Made by a program: the position numbers and the translations under genes. Under the pieces are notes generated by a model. That model worked only from the letters and a program-made list of their open reading frames with translations. It was not told where the DNA came from and ran no database searches. Below, one piece after another: positions 37,174-45,742 of a stretch of 64,000 nucleotides of DNA; position 1 is the first letter of the stretch; each line of letters begins with the position of its first letter. The stretch is taken from NCBI RefSeq assembly GCF_001186365.1, contig NZ_LDTZ01000019.1, positions 62,001 through 126,000 of the forward strand, in the 5' to 3' direction. The stretch is from Gordonia jacobaea. Lineage in GTDB: Bacteria; Actinomycetota; Actinomycetes; Mycobacteriales; Mycobacteriaceae.

Positions 37174-38474
37174 CATTCGTCATGCACGGCAGTCGAGGTG
37201 ACGTTCAACCTGCGGTCGCGCTCGGAGCCGAACTCAGCCGACGCGGACACAGCGTCGAGTTGGCTGTTCCCGACGACCTGGTCGCTGCGGTGTCACGTTC
37301 TGGATTGCCGACGCGCAGCCTGTGTCCGTCGACTTCGGAATTGCTCTCGAGTCCGCTCGTGAAGCGAGACCTCAAGTCGTGGAATCCGTATAAGCGGTTG
37401 ACCGCGCTCCGCAAGGTCGGATCGCACGGATCGGCGATGTCGGAGAGAGTCATGGGCGAACTCGCCGATACAGCGGATGTCCTCGTCGGCGGACCACTGG
37501 CGCAAGAGCGGGCTGCGACAGTCGCAGAGAGCCGAGGCATCGCTTTCGTGCCACTGCATTACTGCCCGATACGTCCCAACCACCAGCTGTCGCCGCTGTA
37601 CCGGCCATTGCCCACTGCAATCAGCGCCGCCGTATGGCGCACAGCCGACTTCCTCTTCTCACTCACCCAGCGCCCAGGCGACCGCGCCCTGCGCCGTCGT
37701 CTGGGTCTCCCGTCGGTATCGGGAACCATAGGCGCGAGGCTTCGGCGGCGGGGGTCACCGGAGATCCAGGCGTACGACGCCGAGCTGTTCCCACTCCTCG
37801 AGGACGAGTGGGGAAAACAGCGCCCGTTCACGGGCTTCCTGCTCCCTGACAGTCAGACCCGAGCAAAACTCAACGGACACAACGACGATAGCCAGACCAC
37901 CAGCATTCTCGACTGGATTCGATCCGGGCCATCCCCCGTCTACGTCGGCTTCGGGAGTATGCACATCCCACCCGAGCGCATCTCGTCGATCGTCGATGCG
38001 ATCCTGTCGCTACGCCTTCGTGTGATCGCCCATACGCCTCACGCACTGCCAGAACGCGATGGCCTGCTGCACATCACCGACCCTGTCGACCACGAGGTCC
38101 TCTTCCCTGCTTGCCGAGCAGCCGTCCACCACGGTGGAGCCGGCACCACTGCCGCCGCTCTGCGAGCTGGAATCCCATCAGTGATCGGTTGGCTCAGCGC
38201 AGACCAACCACTCTGGGCGGCCGCTCTTCGCGATCGAGGAGCCGGGATCGGCGCGCCGCTGTCGCGGCTCTCGGACACCGACCTCGAATTGCTTACTGCC
38301 AGCGAGCCCTATCGCGCGGCGCAGGCGTTGGCGAGTCGCATCGTCGATCCGGGACAGGCAGTCGACGCCGCATGTGACGTAATCCTGCAGGCAGCGGCAG
38401 GCCCGACTCTATACGCAGGCGTGCCGCCTGACGGCTCTAGCCGACGCCACGCTCCGACGACGCCCAGAACTTAG
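37164..38474 (+). CDS. GT1/UGT-family glycosyltransferase
   Basis: 436-aa GT-B fold transferase like those of mycobacterial glycopeptidolipid and Rv1524/Rv1526c type. MHGSRGDVQPAVALGAEL at the N-terminus, VYVGFGSMHIPPE near residue 258 and the donor-binding VHHGGAGTTAAALRAGIPSV near 330 are diagnostic. It usually transfers a hexose or deoxyhexose from a nucleotide sugar to a lipid acceptor. Last gene of the drrAB operon, ending 38 bp inside the convergent acyl-CoA synthetase gene. Confidence 0.85.
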   Translation: MRIAFVMHGSRGDVQPAVALGAELSRRGHSVELAVPDDLVAAVSRSGLPTRSLCPSTSELLSSPLVKRDLKSWNPYKRLTALRKVGSHGSAMSERVMGELADTADVLVGGPLAQERAATVAESRGIAFVPLHYCPIRPNHQLSPLYRPLPTAISAAVWRTADFLFSLTQRPGDRALRRRLGLPSVSGTIGARLRRRGSPEIQAYDAELFPLLEDEWGKQRPFTGFLLPDSQTRAKLNGHNDDSQTTSILDWIRSGPSPVYVGFGSMHIPPERISSIVDAILSLRLRVIAHTPHALPERDGLLHITDPVDHEVLFPACRAAVHHGGAGTTAAALRAGIPSVIGWLSADQPLWAAALRDRGAGIGAPLSRLSDTDLELLTASEPYRAAQALASRIVDPGQAVDAACDVILQAAAGPTLYAGVPPDGSSRRHAPTTPRT

Positions 38475-40074
38475 CGCGCAACGCCTTCTTGTCGGGCTTA
38501 CCGAGACCGGTGAGTGGCAGCGACTCGACGAAGATCACGTCCTTCGGTGATTGCACGGCCCCCTTCCGCTGCTTCACCGCGTCCTGGATCTCTGCCGTGA
38601 TCCGCTGCCGGTCATCGTCATCGGCCTCGACGTCGCCACGTAATACGACGACGGCGGTCACCGCCTCACCCCACTTCTCGTGCGGCACACCGATCACACC
38701 CACCTGACCGACCGACGGATGTTCTGCGACAACGTCTTCCACCTCTCGCGGAAACACATTGAAGCCACCGGTGACGATCATGTCCTTTGTGCGATCGACG
38801 ATGTACCAGTATCCGTCGGTGTCTTCACGCGCGACGTCGCCGGTGCGCAGCCATCCGTCGCGGAACGTCTCCGCTGTCTGCTCCGGCAACCCCCAGTACC
38901 CAGCGGCGAGAAGTGGTCCGGCAACACAGATTTCGCCCGGCTCGCCCGGCGCCACTGGCTTGTCGTCCGGCCCGAGGAGCGCGGTACGCAGAAACGACGA
39001 CGGTCGCCCACAACTCGACAGCCTGCGCGTGTCTTCGCCCGGCTCGGGGTGCTCATCCTTGGCGAGGTAGCTGATGACCATCGGCGCCTCCGACTGCCCG
39101 TAGTACTGCGCGAAGATCGGCCCGAATCGCTCGATGGCCTCGGCCAGCCGCACCGGATTGATCGGCGAGGCACCGTAATACACGGTTTCCAGTGACGAGA
39201 GATCGCGGGTGTGTGAGTCCGGATGATCCATCAGGGCGTAGAGCATCGACGGCACGAGCATGGTCGCGCTGATTTTCTCCTCCTCGATGGTCCGCAGCAC
39301 CTCCGCGGGATCGAACTTGCTCAGCACCACCATCGACCCGTTCTTCATCAGCGTCGGGAGGAAGAACGCCGCGCCTGCGTGCGACAGCGGCGTGCACATC
39401 AGAAAGCGCGGCCGCGTTGGCCATTCCCACTCCGACAACTGGATCTGCGTCATCGTCGTCATCGCGCGAACCGTGCCGATGACGCCCTTGGGTTTGCCCG
39501 TGGTGCCACCGGTGTAGGTGATCGACATGATGTGGTCCGGCGAGAGCTCTGCCGCGGTGAGCGTCGTAGCGTCGTAACCCGCCGCCTCGGCGACGACGTC
39601 GCGACCCACCTCCGACAACTCCTCGGGCACGGGGCCGAGCGTGAAGATCTGCTTGAGTCCGTCGACTCGTTCCATGAGTGCGACTGCGCGCTCGACGAAC
39701 ATCGGCACCGGATCGATGACGAGCGTCGTCACTCCGGCGTCGGACAACACGTACGCGTGATCGTCGAGCGAGCCCAACGGATGCAGTGCGGTGCGTCGCC
39801 AACCCTGCGTCTGTCCTGCGCCGATGACGAACAGCACCTCGGGGCGATTGAGTGCGAGCAGACCTACCGACGATCCCGTGCCCGAACCAAGCCCCTCAAA
39901 AGCCTGCACGTAGCGGCTGATCTCGTCGGCCATCTGCGCGCCCGTGAGCGTGGTGTCGCCGAGTTCCAGCACGTTGCCCGACGCGTTCTTGGCCAGTGCC
40001 GCGACAAGGAGGTCGCCCATATGGGTCGATCCGCGCAAGTGGTCGATTTCGGACTCAGAGATCTCAGATGCCAT
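38437..40074 (-). CDS. acyl-CoA synthetase (FadD8-like) with KstR-type box
   Basis: 545-aa ANL ligase from ATG at 40074. ITYTGGTTGKPKGVIGT near residue 185, YYGQSEAPM near 320, LRTGDVAREDTD near 420, TKDMIVTGGFNVFPREVE near 440 and the lysine in LTGLGKPDKKAL at the C-terminus are the family motifs. The wording reminds me of M. tuberculosis FadD8; it is not FadD3, FadD17 or FadD19. A near-consensus KstR box 11 bp upstream puts it in the sterol regulon. Substrate unknown. Confidence 0.8.
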   Translation of the reverse strand: MASEISESEIDHLRGSTHMGDLLVAALAKNASGNVLELGDTTLTGAQMADEISRYVQAFEGLGSGTGSSVGLLALNRPEVLFVIGAGQTQGWRRTALHPLGSLDDHAYVLSDAGVTTLVIDPVPMFVERAVALMERVDGLKQIFTLGPVPEELSEVGRDVVAEAAGYDATTLTAAELSPDHIMSITYTGGTTGKPKGVIGTVRAMTTMTQIQLSEWEWPTRPRFLMCTPLSHAGAAFFLPTLMKNGSMVVLSKFDPAEVLRTIEEEKISATMLVPSMLYALMDHPDSHTRDLSSLETVYYGASPINPVRLAEAIERFGPIFAQYYGQSEAPMVISYLAKDEHPEPGEDTRRLSSCGRPSSFLRTALLGPDDKPVAPGEPGEICVAGPLLAAGYWGLPEQTAETFRDGWLRTGDVAREDTDGYWYIVDRTKDMIVTGGFNVFPREVEDVVAEHPSVGQVGVIGVPHEKWGEAVTAVVVLRGDVEADDDDRQRITAEIQDAVKQRKGAVQSPKDVIFVESLPLTGLGKPDKKALRAKFWASSERGVG

Positions 40075-40085
40075 GCATCTCAGAG

Positions 40086-40099
40086 TAGGACGTGTTCTA
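40086..40099. promoter_or_regulatory. KstR-type box before the FadD8-like gene
   Basis: TAGGACGTGTTCTA differs from TnnAACnnGTTnnA at one fixed base (G for A). It lies 11 bp upstream of the synthetase start. Confidence 0.72.
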
Positions 40100-40174
40100 G
40101 ATTCACGAAAGGTCAACCAGCCGATTGCTGCCTCTAGGTGCGACAATCAAGATTCCGCGGCCGCGATGGAGAAC

Positions 40175-40188
40175 TAGAACCTGTTCCA
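40175..40188. promoter_or_regulatory. KstR operator before the GyrA-like/GNAT gene
   Basis: TAGAACCTGTTCCA fits every fixed position of the KstR consensus. It is 36 bp before the GNAT start and about 90 bp from the box of the divergent synthetase, giving a two-box divergent control region. Confidence 0.8.
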
Positions 40189-40224
40189 TGTCGTACCGGC
40201 CAGTAGCTCACTAGGATCGACAGC

Positions 40225-40881
40225 ATGACTGATGTGGATCTGGCAACCGAACGTCGCGACATCGCCGACGCTCTCCTCACCGCTCTCGACCGACGACATG
40301 AGGTGCTCGACGCCATCGTCGACGCCGACGATCACACCCAAGCCGTCTCCGCGATCGCAGAACTCCTCGGCAAATCACAGCTCGGCGCATCGGCAATCCT
40401 CGACATGAAGCTCGACCAGTTGACCAAGGACGAACGCCGACGAAATCAGAGCGAACTCGACGACCTGAACCACCAACTGACCTTCACACTCGCCGAGCGT
40501 CCCGCGAGCAGTGGAGACACCGTCGTGCTGCGCGCCTTCTCCCCCAGTGACGACGCCGAACTGTTCGCCGAACGCACCCGCGAACTCGGGGTCGCCGGCG
40601 ACGGCTCGGGACAGCCCGCGCGCGAAATCGACCAGGAGATCGCACAGGCTGCCGGGCGCGTCGACGAAGAAGAGGCGGCCTGGCTGGTCGTCACCGACGG
40701 CGCCGACAAGGTGGGTTTCGTATTCGGCGAACTCACCGATGGCGAGGTCGACGTCCGCGTGTGGGTCCACCCCGACTTCCGCAAGCAGGGTTACGCCACC
40801 GCCGCGATGCGTAAGGCACGGTCGGAGATGGCCGGCTACTTCCCCGGGGTTCCCATGGTGGTGCGCGCACCGGGCGTCTGA
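40225..40881 (+). CDS. GNAT acetyltransferase with N-terminal GyrA-like helical segment
   Basis: 218-aa protein in two parts. Residues about 8-85 read like the helical coiled-coil tip of DNA gyrase A: ALLTALDRRHEVLDAI, then ASAILDMKLDQLTKDERRR, closely matching the AQAILDMRL..L...ER pattern of GyrA. Residues about 95-218 form a GNAT domain with VWVHPDFRKQGYATAAMRKA, where RKQGYA is the acetyl-CoA loop. No topoisomerase catalytic region is present. A KstR-type operator lies upstream. Possible roles: a protein acetyltransferase, or a regulator using the coiled coil for dimerisation. Confidence 0.75.
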   Translation: MTDVDLATERRDIADALLTALDRRHEVLDAIVDADDHTQAVSAIAELLGKSQLGASAILDMKLDQLTKDERRRNQSELDDLNHQLTFTLAERPASSGDTVVLRAFSPSDDAELFAERTRELGVAGDGSGQPAREIDQEIAQAAGRVDEEEAAWLVVTDGADKVGFVFGELTDGEVDVRVWVHPDFRKQGYATAAMRKARSEMAGYFPGVPMVVRAPGV

Positions 40882-40956
40882 CGGACAGCTCGTCTGACAT
40901 CACCGGGTCTGGCGTCCCCGGATCTGATATCACCGCGTCGGCGCTGAGTGGCCCAC

Positions 40957-41352
40957 TCAGCGTCGACGCGGAAACCCGAAACGCGCGACGATGGTGCGAA
41001 TCCGGACCTCGTCGTCGATCAGAAACGATTCGCTCACCGGCGCCCACAGGCCGAATGCCTTGGGGGCCACGTGAACTCGATACTTGGTCGACACCGTGTG
41101 GCCTTCGACCACCGCCTCGAACCCGCTGACCCGATGAATCAGACGGAATTGCGGGCCGCGTGCCAAGCTGCGGGCGATGTGGTCGCCGCTTCGTCCGGTC
41201 TTGATCCCCATCTCCACCCTCGTGCAATCCGGATGAAGGCGAACGCCAGAGGGATCGTGACTCACCAGCGCGTCGACATATGCCCGCGCGGCAGCGATCC
41301 GTTGTCCGCCAACGGAATCGCCGTCGTCGTCGGCAGGAGCAATGTCGGTCAT
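40957..41352 (-). CDS. small DUF8021-type NTF2-like protein
   Basis: 131 aa. The central stretch has LHPDCTRVEMGIKTGRSGDH near residue 39, FRLIHRVSGFEAVVEG and a final RTIVARFGFPRR, which I recall as DUF8021, an NTF2-like family found beside steroid genes in actinobacteria. Its ATG overlaps the stop of the SDR gene by 4 bp, so it is the last gene of that operon. Function unknown; a binding or isomerase role is possible. Confidence 0.65.
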   Translation of the reverse strand: MTDIAPADDDGDSVGGQRIAAARAYVDALVSHDPSGVRLHPDCTRVEMGIKTGRSGDHIARSLARGPQFRLIHRVSGFEAVVEGHTVSTKYRVHVAPKAFGLWAPVSESFLIDDEVRIRTIVARFGFPRRR

Positions 41353-42257
41353 CGTGCTCCGTACACGGGCACCGGGGCGGGCGTCTTGGCCAACAGATCG
41401 TCGACGACGGGCGTGAGTTCACCCGGTTCCCAGCGGGCGCCCTTGTCGATCGACGCTGTGCGCTGCCAGCCGTCGACGACGGTGATCTTGCCGCCCTCGA
41501 CCTCGAAGACCCTCCCGGTGACGTTTGCCGACTCGACCGATCCGAGCCACACGACCAGCGCGGAGATGTTCGCGGGGTCCATCGCGTCGAACGAACCGTC
41601 ATCGGGAGCAGCCATCTGCGCCGCCATCGCCTCACCGGCGCCAAGCGTCATCTGCGTGCGTGCCGACGGTGCGATCGCGTTGACCGTCACGCCGTAGGCA
41701 CCCAGCTCGGCCGCCGCCTGGATAGTGAGTTCGGCTATGCCTGCTTTCGCCGCCGAATAGTTGCCCTGGCCAACCGATCCGAACAACCCTGCGCCCGACG
41801 AGGTGTTGATCACCCGGGCCTGCCGCGTCGACCCCGCTTTGGATTCCGCCCGCCAATACGCTGCAGCGTGGCGTAGCCCGACGAAGTGCCCCTTCAAGTG
41901 GACGCGGACGACGGCATCCCACTCGTCCTCCGACATCGCGACGAGCATCCTGTCGCGCACGAATCCCGCGTTGTTGACCAAGATGTCGAGGCCCCCGAAC
42001 TCCTCGAGTGCGGTCGCCACCATCGCAGCGCCGGCGTCCCAGTCGGCGACGTCGCCGACCGAAGCGACGGCCCGACCGCCGCTCGCGGTGATCTCCTCGA
42101 CGACCGCTACTGCGGCATCTTCGGCGTAGTCGTTCACCACGACGGACGCACCGTCTGCCGCGAACGCCAGCGCGTGGGCACGTCCGATCCCCTGACCCGC
42201 GCCCGTTACGATGGCCACGCGATCCGCGTTCGACCCATGTCCGTTGTCGCTCAACAC
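41349..42257 (-). CDS. SDR oxidoreductase of the rings C/D pathway (Rv3548c-like)
   Basis: 302-aa short-chain dehydrogenase, GTG start at 42257 (a TTG at 42254 is also possible). TGAGQGIG near residue 18, NNAGFVRD near 95, INTSSGAGLFG near 150 and YSAAKAG near 168 (catalytic Tyr/Lys). The long C-terminal extension ending PVPVYGAR is typical of this subgroup, also seen in Hsd4A, to which it is clearly related. The neighbour of echA20/ipdAB in M. tuberculosis, and expected to be KstR2-controlled. Confidence 0.83.
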   Translation of the reverse strand: MLSDNGHGSNADRVAIVTGAGQGIGRAHALAFAADGASVVVNDYAEDAAVAVVEEITASGGRAVASVGDVADWDAGAAMVATALEEFGGLDILVNNAGFVRDRMLVAMSEDEWDAVVRVHLKGHFVGLRHAAAYWRAESKAGSTRQARVINTSSGAGLFGSVGQGNYSAAKAGIAELTIQAAAELGAYGVTVNAIAPSARTQMTLGAGEAMAAQMAAPDDGSFDAMDPANISALVVWLGSVESANVTGRVFEVEGGKITVVDGWQRTASIDKGARWEPGELTPVVDDLLAKTPAPVPVYGAR

Positions 42258-42306
42258 AATCCCTTCACTAGCATCGACCCATGCAATGTCCTTGATTCCG
42301 AGTCAC

Positions 42307-43116
42307 TCACACGGCGTTGCCCGCGTTGGCGGCGTCGAGGAATGCAGGCTTCTCGCCACCGCCGTGGACGGTGAGTGTCGAGCCGGTGATGTAGCCGGCC
42401 AGCGGTGAGAGCAGGAAGGCGACGGCATTGCCGACGTCGCGCGGCGTTGCCATCCGCCCCATCGGGATGGTGCGCCCCACCGCCGCGATGCCGTCTGCGT
42501 CACCGTAATGCATCTGTGCCAGTTCGGTTTCCACCGGACCGGCCACCACCGAGTTGACCCGAACGCGCGGCGCCCACTCGACGGCCAGCGACGTCGCCGC
42601 ATTGTCGAGACCGGCTTTTGCCGCGCCATACGCGGACGTGCCCGGCGACGGTCGGTGACCGCTGACACTCGACACGTTGACGATCGCTCCACCCGATTCC
42701 TGTTGCTGCATCACCGCATTCGCGGCGCGAGCGACCAGTAGCGGTGCGAGAAGATTCAACTCGACGATCTTGCCCGCAAACGACGACGACGCGTCGGCCG
42801 CAAGCGCGAACGGCGATCCGCCGGCATTGTTCACCACGCCATCGAGCGAGCCGTAGGTCTCGACGATCTGCGCAACCATCCCGGCCACCGCAGCTTCGTC
42901 GCGCACGTCGCACGCGATGAACTCACCGAGCGCCAACGCGTCGTCGGTCGGGTTGCGCGCGCAGATCACCGGAACCGCACCGAGATCGGCCAACACGTTG
43001 GCGATACCCAGGCCGACGCCGCGCGCACCACCGGTGACGAGGACGACCTTCTTCTCCACACCGAGATTCGTCTCCCGTGGCGGGTCGAGACGTGTGACCT
43101 GTGACCGCGGACCCAT
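42307..43116 (-). CDS. SDR oxidoreductase of the rings C/D pathway (Rv3549c-like)
   Basis: 269 aa from ATG at 43116; a GTG in GVEKKV (about 24 residues later) is an alternative. TGGARGVGLG, NNAGGSPFAL, NVSSVSGHRPSPGTSAYGAAKAG (Ser, Tyr, Lys) and the C-terminal GSTLTVHGGG fit a classical SDR. Divergent from echA20, with the KstR2-type palindrome 20 bp upstream. In M. tuberculosis the equivalent genes belong to the KstR2 regulon for degradation of the HIP-CoA intermediate. Confidence 0.83.
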   Translation of the reverse strand: MGPRSQVTRLDPPRETNLGVEKKVVLVTGGARGVGLGIANVLADLGAVPVICARNPTDDALALGEFIACDVRDEAAVAGMVAQIVETYGSLDGVVNNAGGSPFALAADASSSFAGKIVELNLLAPLLVARAANAVMQQQESGGAIVNVSSVSGHRPSPGTSAYGAAKAGLDNAATSLAVEWAPRVRVNSVVAGPVETELAQMHYGDADGIAAVGRTIPMGRMATPRDVGNAVAFLLSPLAGYITGSTLTVHGGGEKPAFLDAANAGNAV

Positions 43117-43136
43117 GGGTGCTACCCTACCAAACA

Positions 43137-43154
43137 ACCAAGCATTTGCTTGGT
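43137..43154. promoter_or_regulatory. KstR2-type operator between the SDR gene and echA20
   Basis: ACCAAGCATTTGCTTGGT has perfect 8-bp arms around a 2-bp centre. A related site CCAAGCAnTTGCTnGG lies upstream of kstR2 (57779-57796, other strand). Position matches the known KstR2 site between Rv3549c and Rv3550. The arm spacing differs from the short KstR2 consensus I remember. Confidence 0.8.
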
Positions 43155-43243
43155 ATGTGTTTTCCAGAGTCAGTGGTCATCCGAGTTCACTGCCTTGGTC
43201 ACGGGGTTCACACACGGGATGCGTCCCGGGAGGAGGGCATGGC

Positions 43244-44014
43244 GTGCCGATCACCAGTACGCGCTCGGCGAGTGGTGTCACGACCATCACCGTCGACTAT
43301 CCGCCGGTCAACGCGCTGCCGTCCGCAGCGTGGTTCGAGTTGGCCGACGCGATTCTCGCGGCGGGCGACGATCTCGACACCCACGCGGTGGTGTTGCGGG
43401 CGGAAGGTCGGGGATTCAACGCGGGCGTCGACATCAAGGAGATGCAGGCAACCGAGGGGTTCGACGCACTGATCGCCGCCAACCACGGCTGTGCCGCCGC
43501 GTTTTCCGCGGTCTACGACTGCAAGGTGCCGGTCATCGTCGCGGTCAACGGGTTCTGCGTCGGGGGCGGAATCGGTCTTGTCGGCAACGCCGACGTGATC
43601 GTCGCGTCGGAGGGCGCGGTCTTCGGGTTGCCGGAGGTCGATCGCGGCGCGCTCGGCGCGGCAACGCACCTCGCCCGGCTCGTCCCGCAGCACATGATGC
43701 GCACGCTGTACTACACGGCGAGCAACGTCACCGCAGAACAGCTCCTGCACTTCGGGTCCGTCTACAAGGTGGTGCCGGCCGACGAGCTCGACGCGACGGC
43801 ACTCGACGTCGCCGAGCAGATCGCCGCCAAGGACACGCGGGTCATCCGCGCGGCGAAGTCGGCCATCAACCACATCGACCCCGTCGACGTGAAGGCCAGC
43901 TATCGCCTGGAGCAGGGGTACACGTTCGAACTCAATCTGGCAGGCGTTGCCGACGAGCACCGCGACGCATTCGTCGCGACCGGAAAGCCGAAGACCACAC
44001 AGGGGAGCCGCTGA
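43244..44014 (+). CDS. echA20: enoyl-CoA hydratase-family ring hydrolase EchA20
   Basis: 256-aa crotonase from GTG at 43244, preceded by AGGAGG. GRGFNAGVDIKEM near residue 62 and NGFCVGGGIGLVG near 98 form the oxyanion hole. In M. tuberculosis EchA20 hydrolytically opens the last-but-one ring of the HIP-derived CoA ester. It heads the echA20-ipdA-ipdB-ipdC operon; only 1 bp separates it from ipdA. Confidence 0.9.
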   Translation: MPITSTRSASGVTTITVDYPPVNALPSAAWFELADAILAAGDDLDTHAVVLRAEGRGFNAGVDIKEMQATEGFDALIAANHGCAAAFSAVYDCKVPVIVAVNGFCVGGGIGLVGNADVIVASEGAVFGLPEVDRGALGAATHLARLVPQHMMRTLYYTASNVTAEQLLHFGSVYKVVPADELDATALDVAEQIAAKDTRVIRAAKSAINHIDPVDVKASYRLEQGYTFELNLAGVADEHRDAFVATGKPKTTQGSR

Positions 44015-44015
44015 C

Positions 44016-44966
44016 ATGGCCGACACCTCAACAACGCAGACCGCGACGCTGCAGGCCTCGACACCCCAGACCTCGACACCGGCCGACAAGACCAGCACGC
44101 TCGACGACGTCATCGGAGAACTCCGCGACGGCATGACCATCGGAATCGGTGGGTGGGGTTCGCGCCGCAAGCCGATGGCACTGGTCCGGGCTCTCGCCCG
44201 CTCCGACGTCAAGGATCTGACCGTCGTCACCTACGGTGGACCCGACCTCGGATTGCTCTGCGCCGCAGGCAAAGTCCGCCGAGCGTACTACGGTTTCGTC
44301 TCGCTCGACTCGGCACCCTTCTACGATCCGTGGTTCTCGGCGGCGCGCACGAGTGGCACCATCGAATCCCGCGAGATGGACGAGGGCATGGTCAAGAGCG
44401 GGCTGCAGGCCGCTGCCGCTCGCCTGCCGTTCCTGCCGACACGCGCCGGTCTCGGATCGTCGGTGCCCGATTTCTGGGAGGGCGAACTGAAGACCGTCGC
44501 GTCGCCGTATCCCGATCCCGACGGCAGAACCCAGACCCTGATCGCCATGCCTGCACTGCAACTCGACGCCGCATTCGTCCACCTCGACATCGCCGACTCC
44601 CGCGGCAACGCCGCCTACACCGGCGTCGACCCGTACATGGACGATCTGTTCTGCGCCGCGGCACAGCGTCGCTACCTCGAGACCGACCAACTCGTCTCGA
44701 CCGAGGTACTCGCCAAGTCCGTTCCGACGCAACGGCTTCTACTCAACCGGATGCACGTCGACAAGGTTGTCCACGCACCCAACGGCGCCCACTTCACGTT
44801 TGCGGGCGAGTACGGCCGCGACGAGGCGTTTCAACGGTTCTACGTCGAATCCGCCAAGGAACCGGATAAATGGTCGACGTTCCGTCGTCGCTTTCTCGAC
44901 GTCGACGAGGCGACATATCAGCGCGAGGTCGACGCCTGGCGCCGTGAGCAGGAGGAGTCGAAGTGA
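44016..44966 (+). CDS. ipdA: COCHEA-CoA hydrolase alpha subunit IpdA
   Basis: 316-aa family I CoA-transferase-like subunit. GMTIGIGGWGSRRKPM near residue 38 is the CoA-binding glycine segment. IpdAB is a hydrolase rather than a transferase and opens the final steroid ring. The first 30 residues are a Ser/Thr-rich tail with a 15-bp tandem duplication (44056-44085) and look disordered. The stop overlaps the ipdB GTG by 4 bp. Confidence 0.9.
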   Translation: MADTSTTQTATLQASTPQTSTPADKTSTLDDVIGELRDGMTIGIGGWGSRRKPMALVRALARSDVKDLTVVTYGGPDLGLLCAAGKVRRAYYGFVSLDSAPFYDPWFSAARTSGTIESREMDEGMVKSGLQAAAARLPFLPTRAGLGSSVPDFWEGELKTVASPYPDPDGRTQTLIAMPALQLDAAFVHLDIADSRGNAAYTGVDPYMDDLFCAAAQRRYLETDQLVSTEVLAKSVPTQRLLLNRMHVDKVVHAPNGAHFTFAGEYGRDEAFQRFYVESAKEPDKWSTFRRRFLDVDEATYQREVDAWRREQEESK

Positions 44967-45742
44967 CAACTGCGGAAACAGAAGCTGCAGCAACAGAAAC
45001 CGATGTCACTCGTGCAGAGGTGTGCGTCGTCGCGTGCGCCGAGATCTTCCGCGATGCCGGCGAGATCATGGCGTCGCCCATGGCGCCGGTGCCGCTGCTC
45101 GGTGCCCGGTTGGCGCGCCTGACCTTCTCACCCGACCTGCTCATCACCGACGGCGAGGCGTTGATCCTCGCCGACACACCGCCGATCGGGAAGTCGGGTC
45201 CCATCGAAGGATGGATGCCGTTCTCAAAAGTCTTCGACGTCGTGGCGTCCGGTAGGCGACACGTGGTCATGGGCGCCAACCAGATCGACCGACACGGTAA
45301 CCAGAACCTGTCGGCGTTCGGCCCACTCCAACACCCCACGCGTCAGATGTTCGGTGTGCGCGGAGCGCCGGGCAACACCATCAACCATCCGACGAGCTAC
45401 TGGGTCCCCCGACATTCCGCGCGTGTCTTCGGCGATAAGGTCGACGTAGTCAGCGGAATCGGTTACGACAAGGTCGATCCCGACAATCCCGCATTCGACG
45501 ACCTCGACATTCATCGGGTCGTCACCAATCTCGGCGTCTTCGACTTCAGCGGACCCGGGCACACGATGCGGGCGCTGTCGCTACACCCCGGCGTCGAGGC
45601 GGGCGAGGTCGTCGAGAACACCTCGTTCGAGATCGCGGGTCTCGAGGAGGCTCCGGCAACCAGGTTGCCATCGGAGAACGAGCTCGCCATCATCCGAGAC
45701 ATTCTGGACCCCAGGGGTGTTCGCGACCGGGAGGTGAAATGA
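44963..45742 (+). CDS. ipdB: COCHEA-CoA hydrolase beta subunit IpdB
   Basis: 259-aa beta subunit. VVMGANQIDRHGNQNLSAFG near residue 102 and GAPGNTINHPTSYWVP near 135 are the conserved CoA-transferase beta elements. A glutamate of IpdB is catalytic in the M. tuberculosis enzyme; the equivalent could not be assigned with certainty by eye. GTG start at 44963; 4-bp overlap with ipdC. Confidence 0.9.
   Translation: MTTAETEAAATETDVTRAEVCVVACAEIFRDAGEIMASPMAPVPLLGARLARLTFSPDLLITDGEALILADTPPIGKSGPIEGWMPFSKVFDVVASGRRHVVMGANQIDRHGNQNLSAFGPLQHPTRQMFGVRGAPGNTINHPTSYWVPRHSARVFGDKVDVVSGIGYDKVDPDNPAFDDLDIHRVVTNLGVFDFSGPGHTMRALSLHPGVEAGEVVENTSFEIAGLEEAPATRLPSENELAIIRDILDPRGVRDREVK

Noticed and set aside
38437..40074. 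FadD3 (HIP-CoA synthetase)
   Set aside because: The sequence around the AMP motif and the gene position do not match FadD3; it reads more like FadD8, and the nearby box is of KstR rather than KstR2 type.
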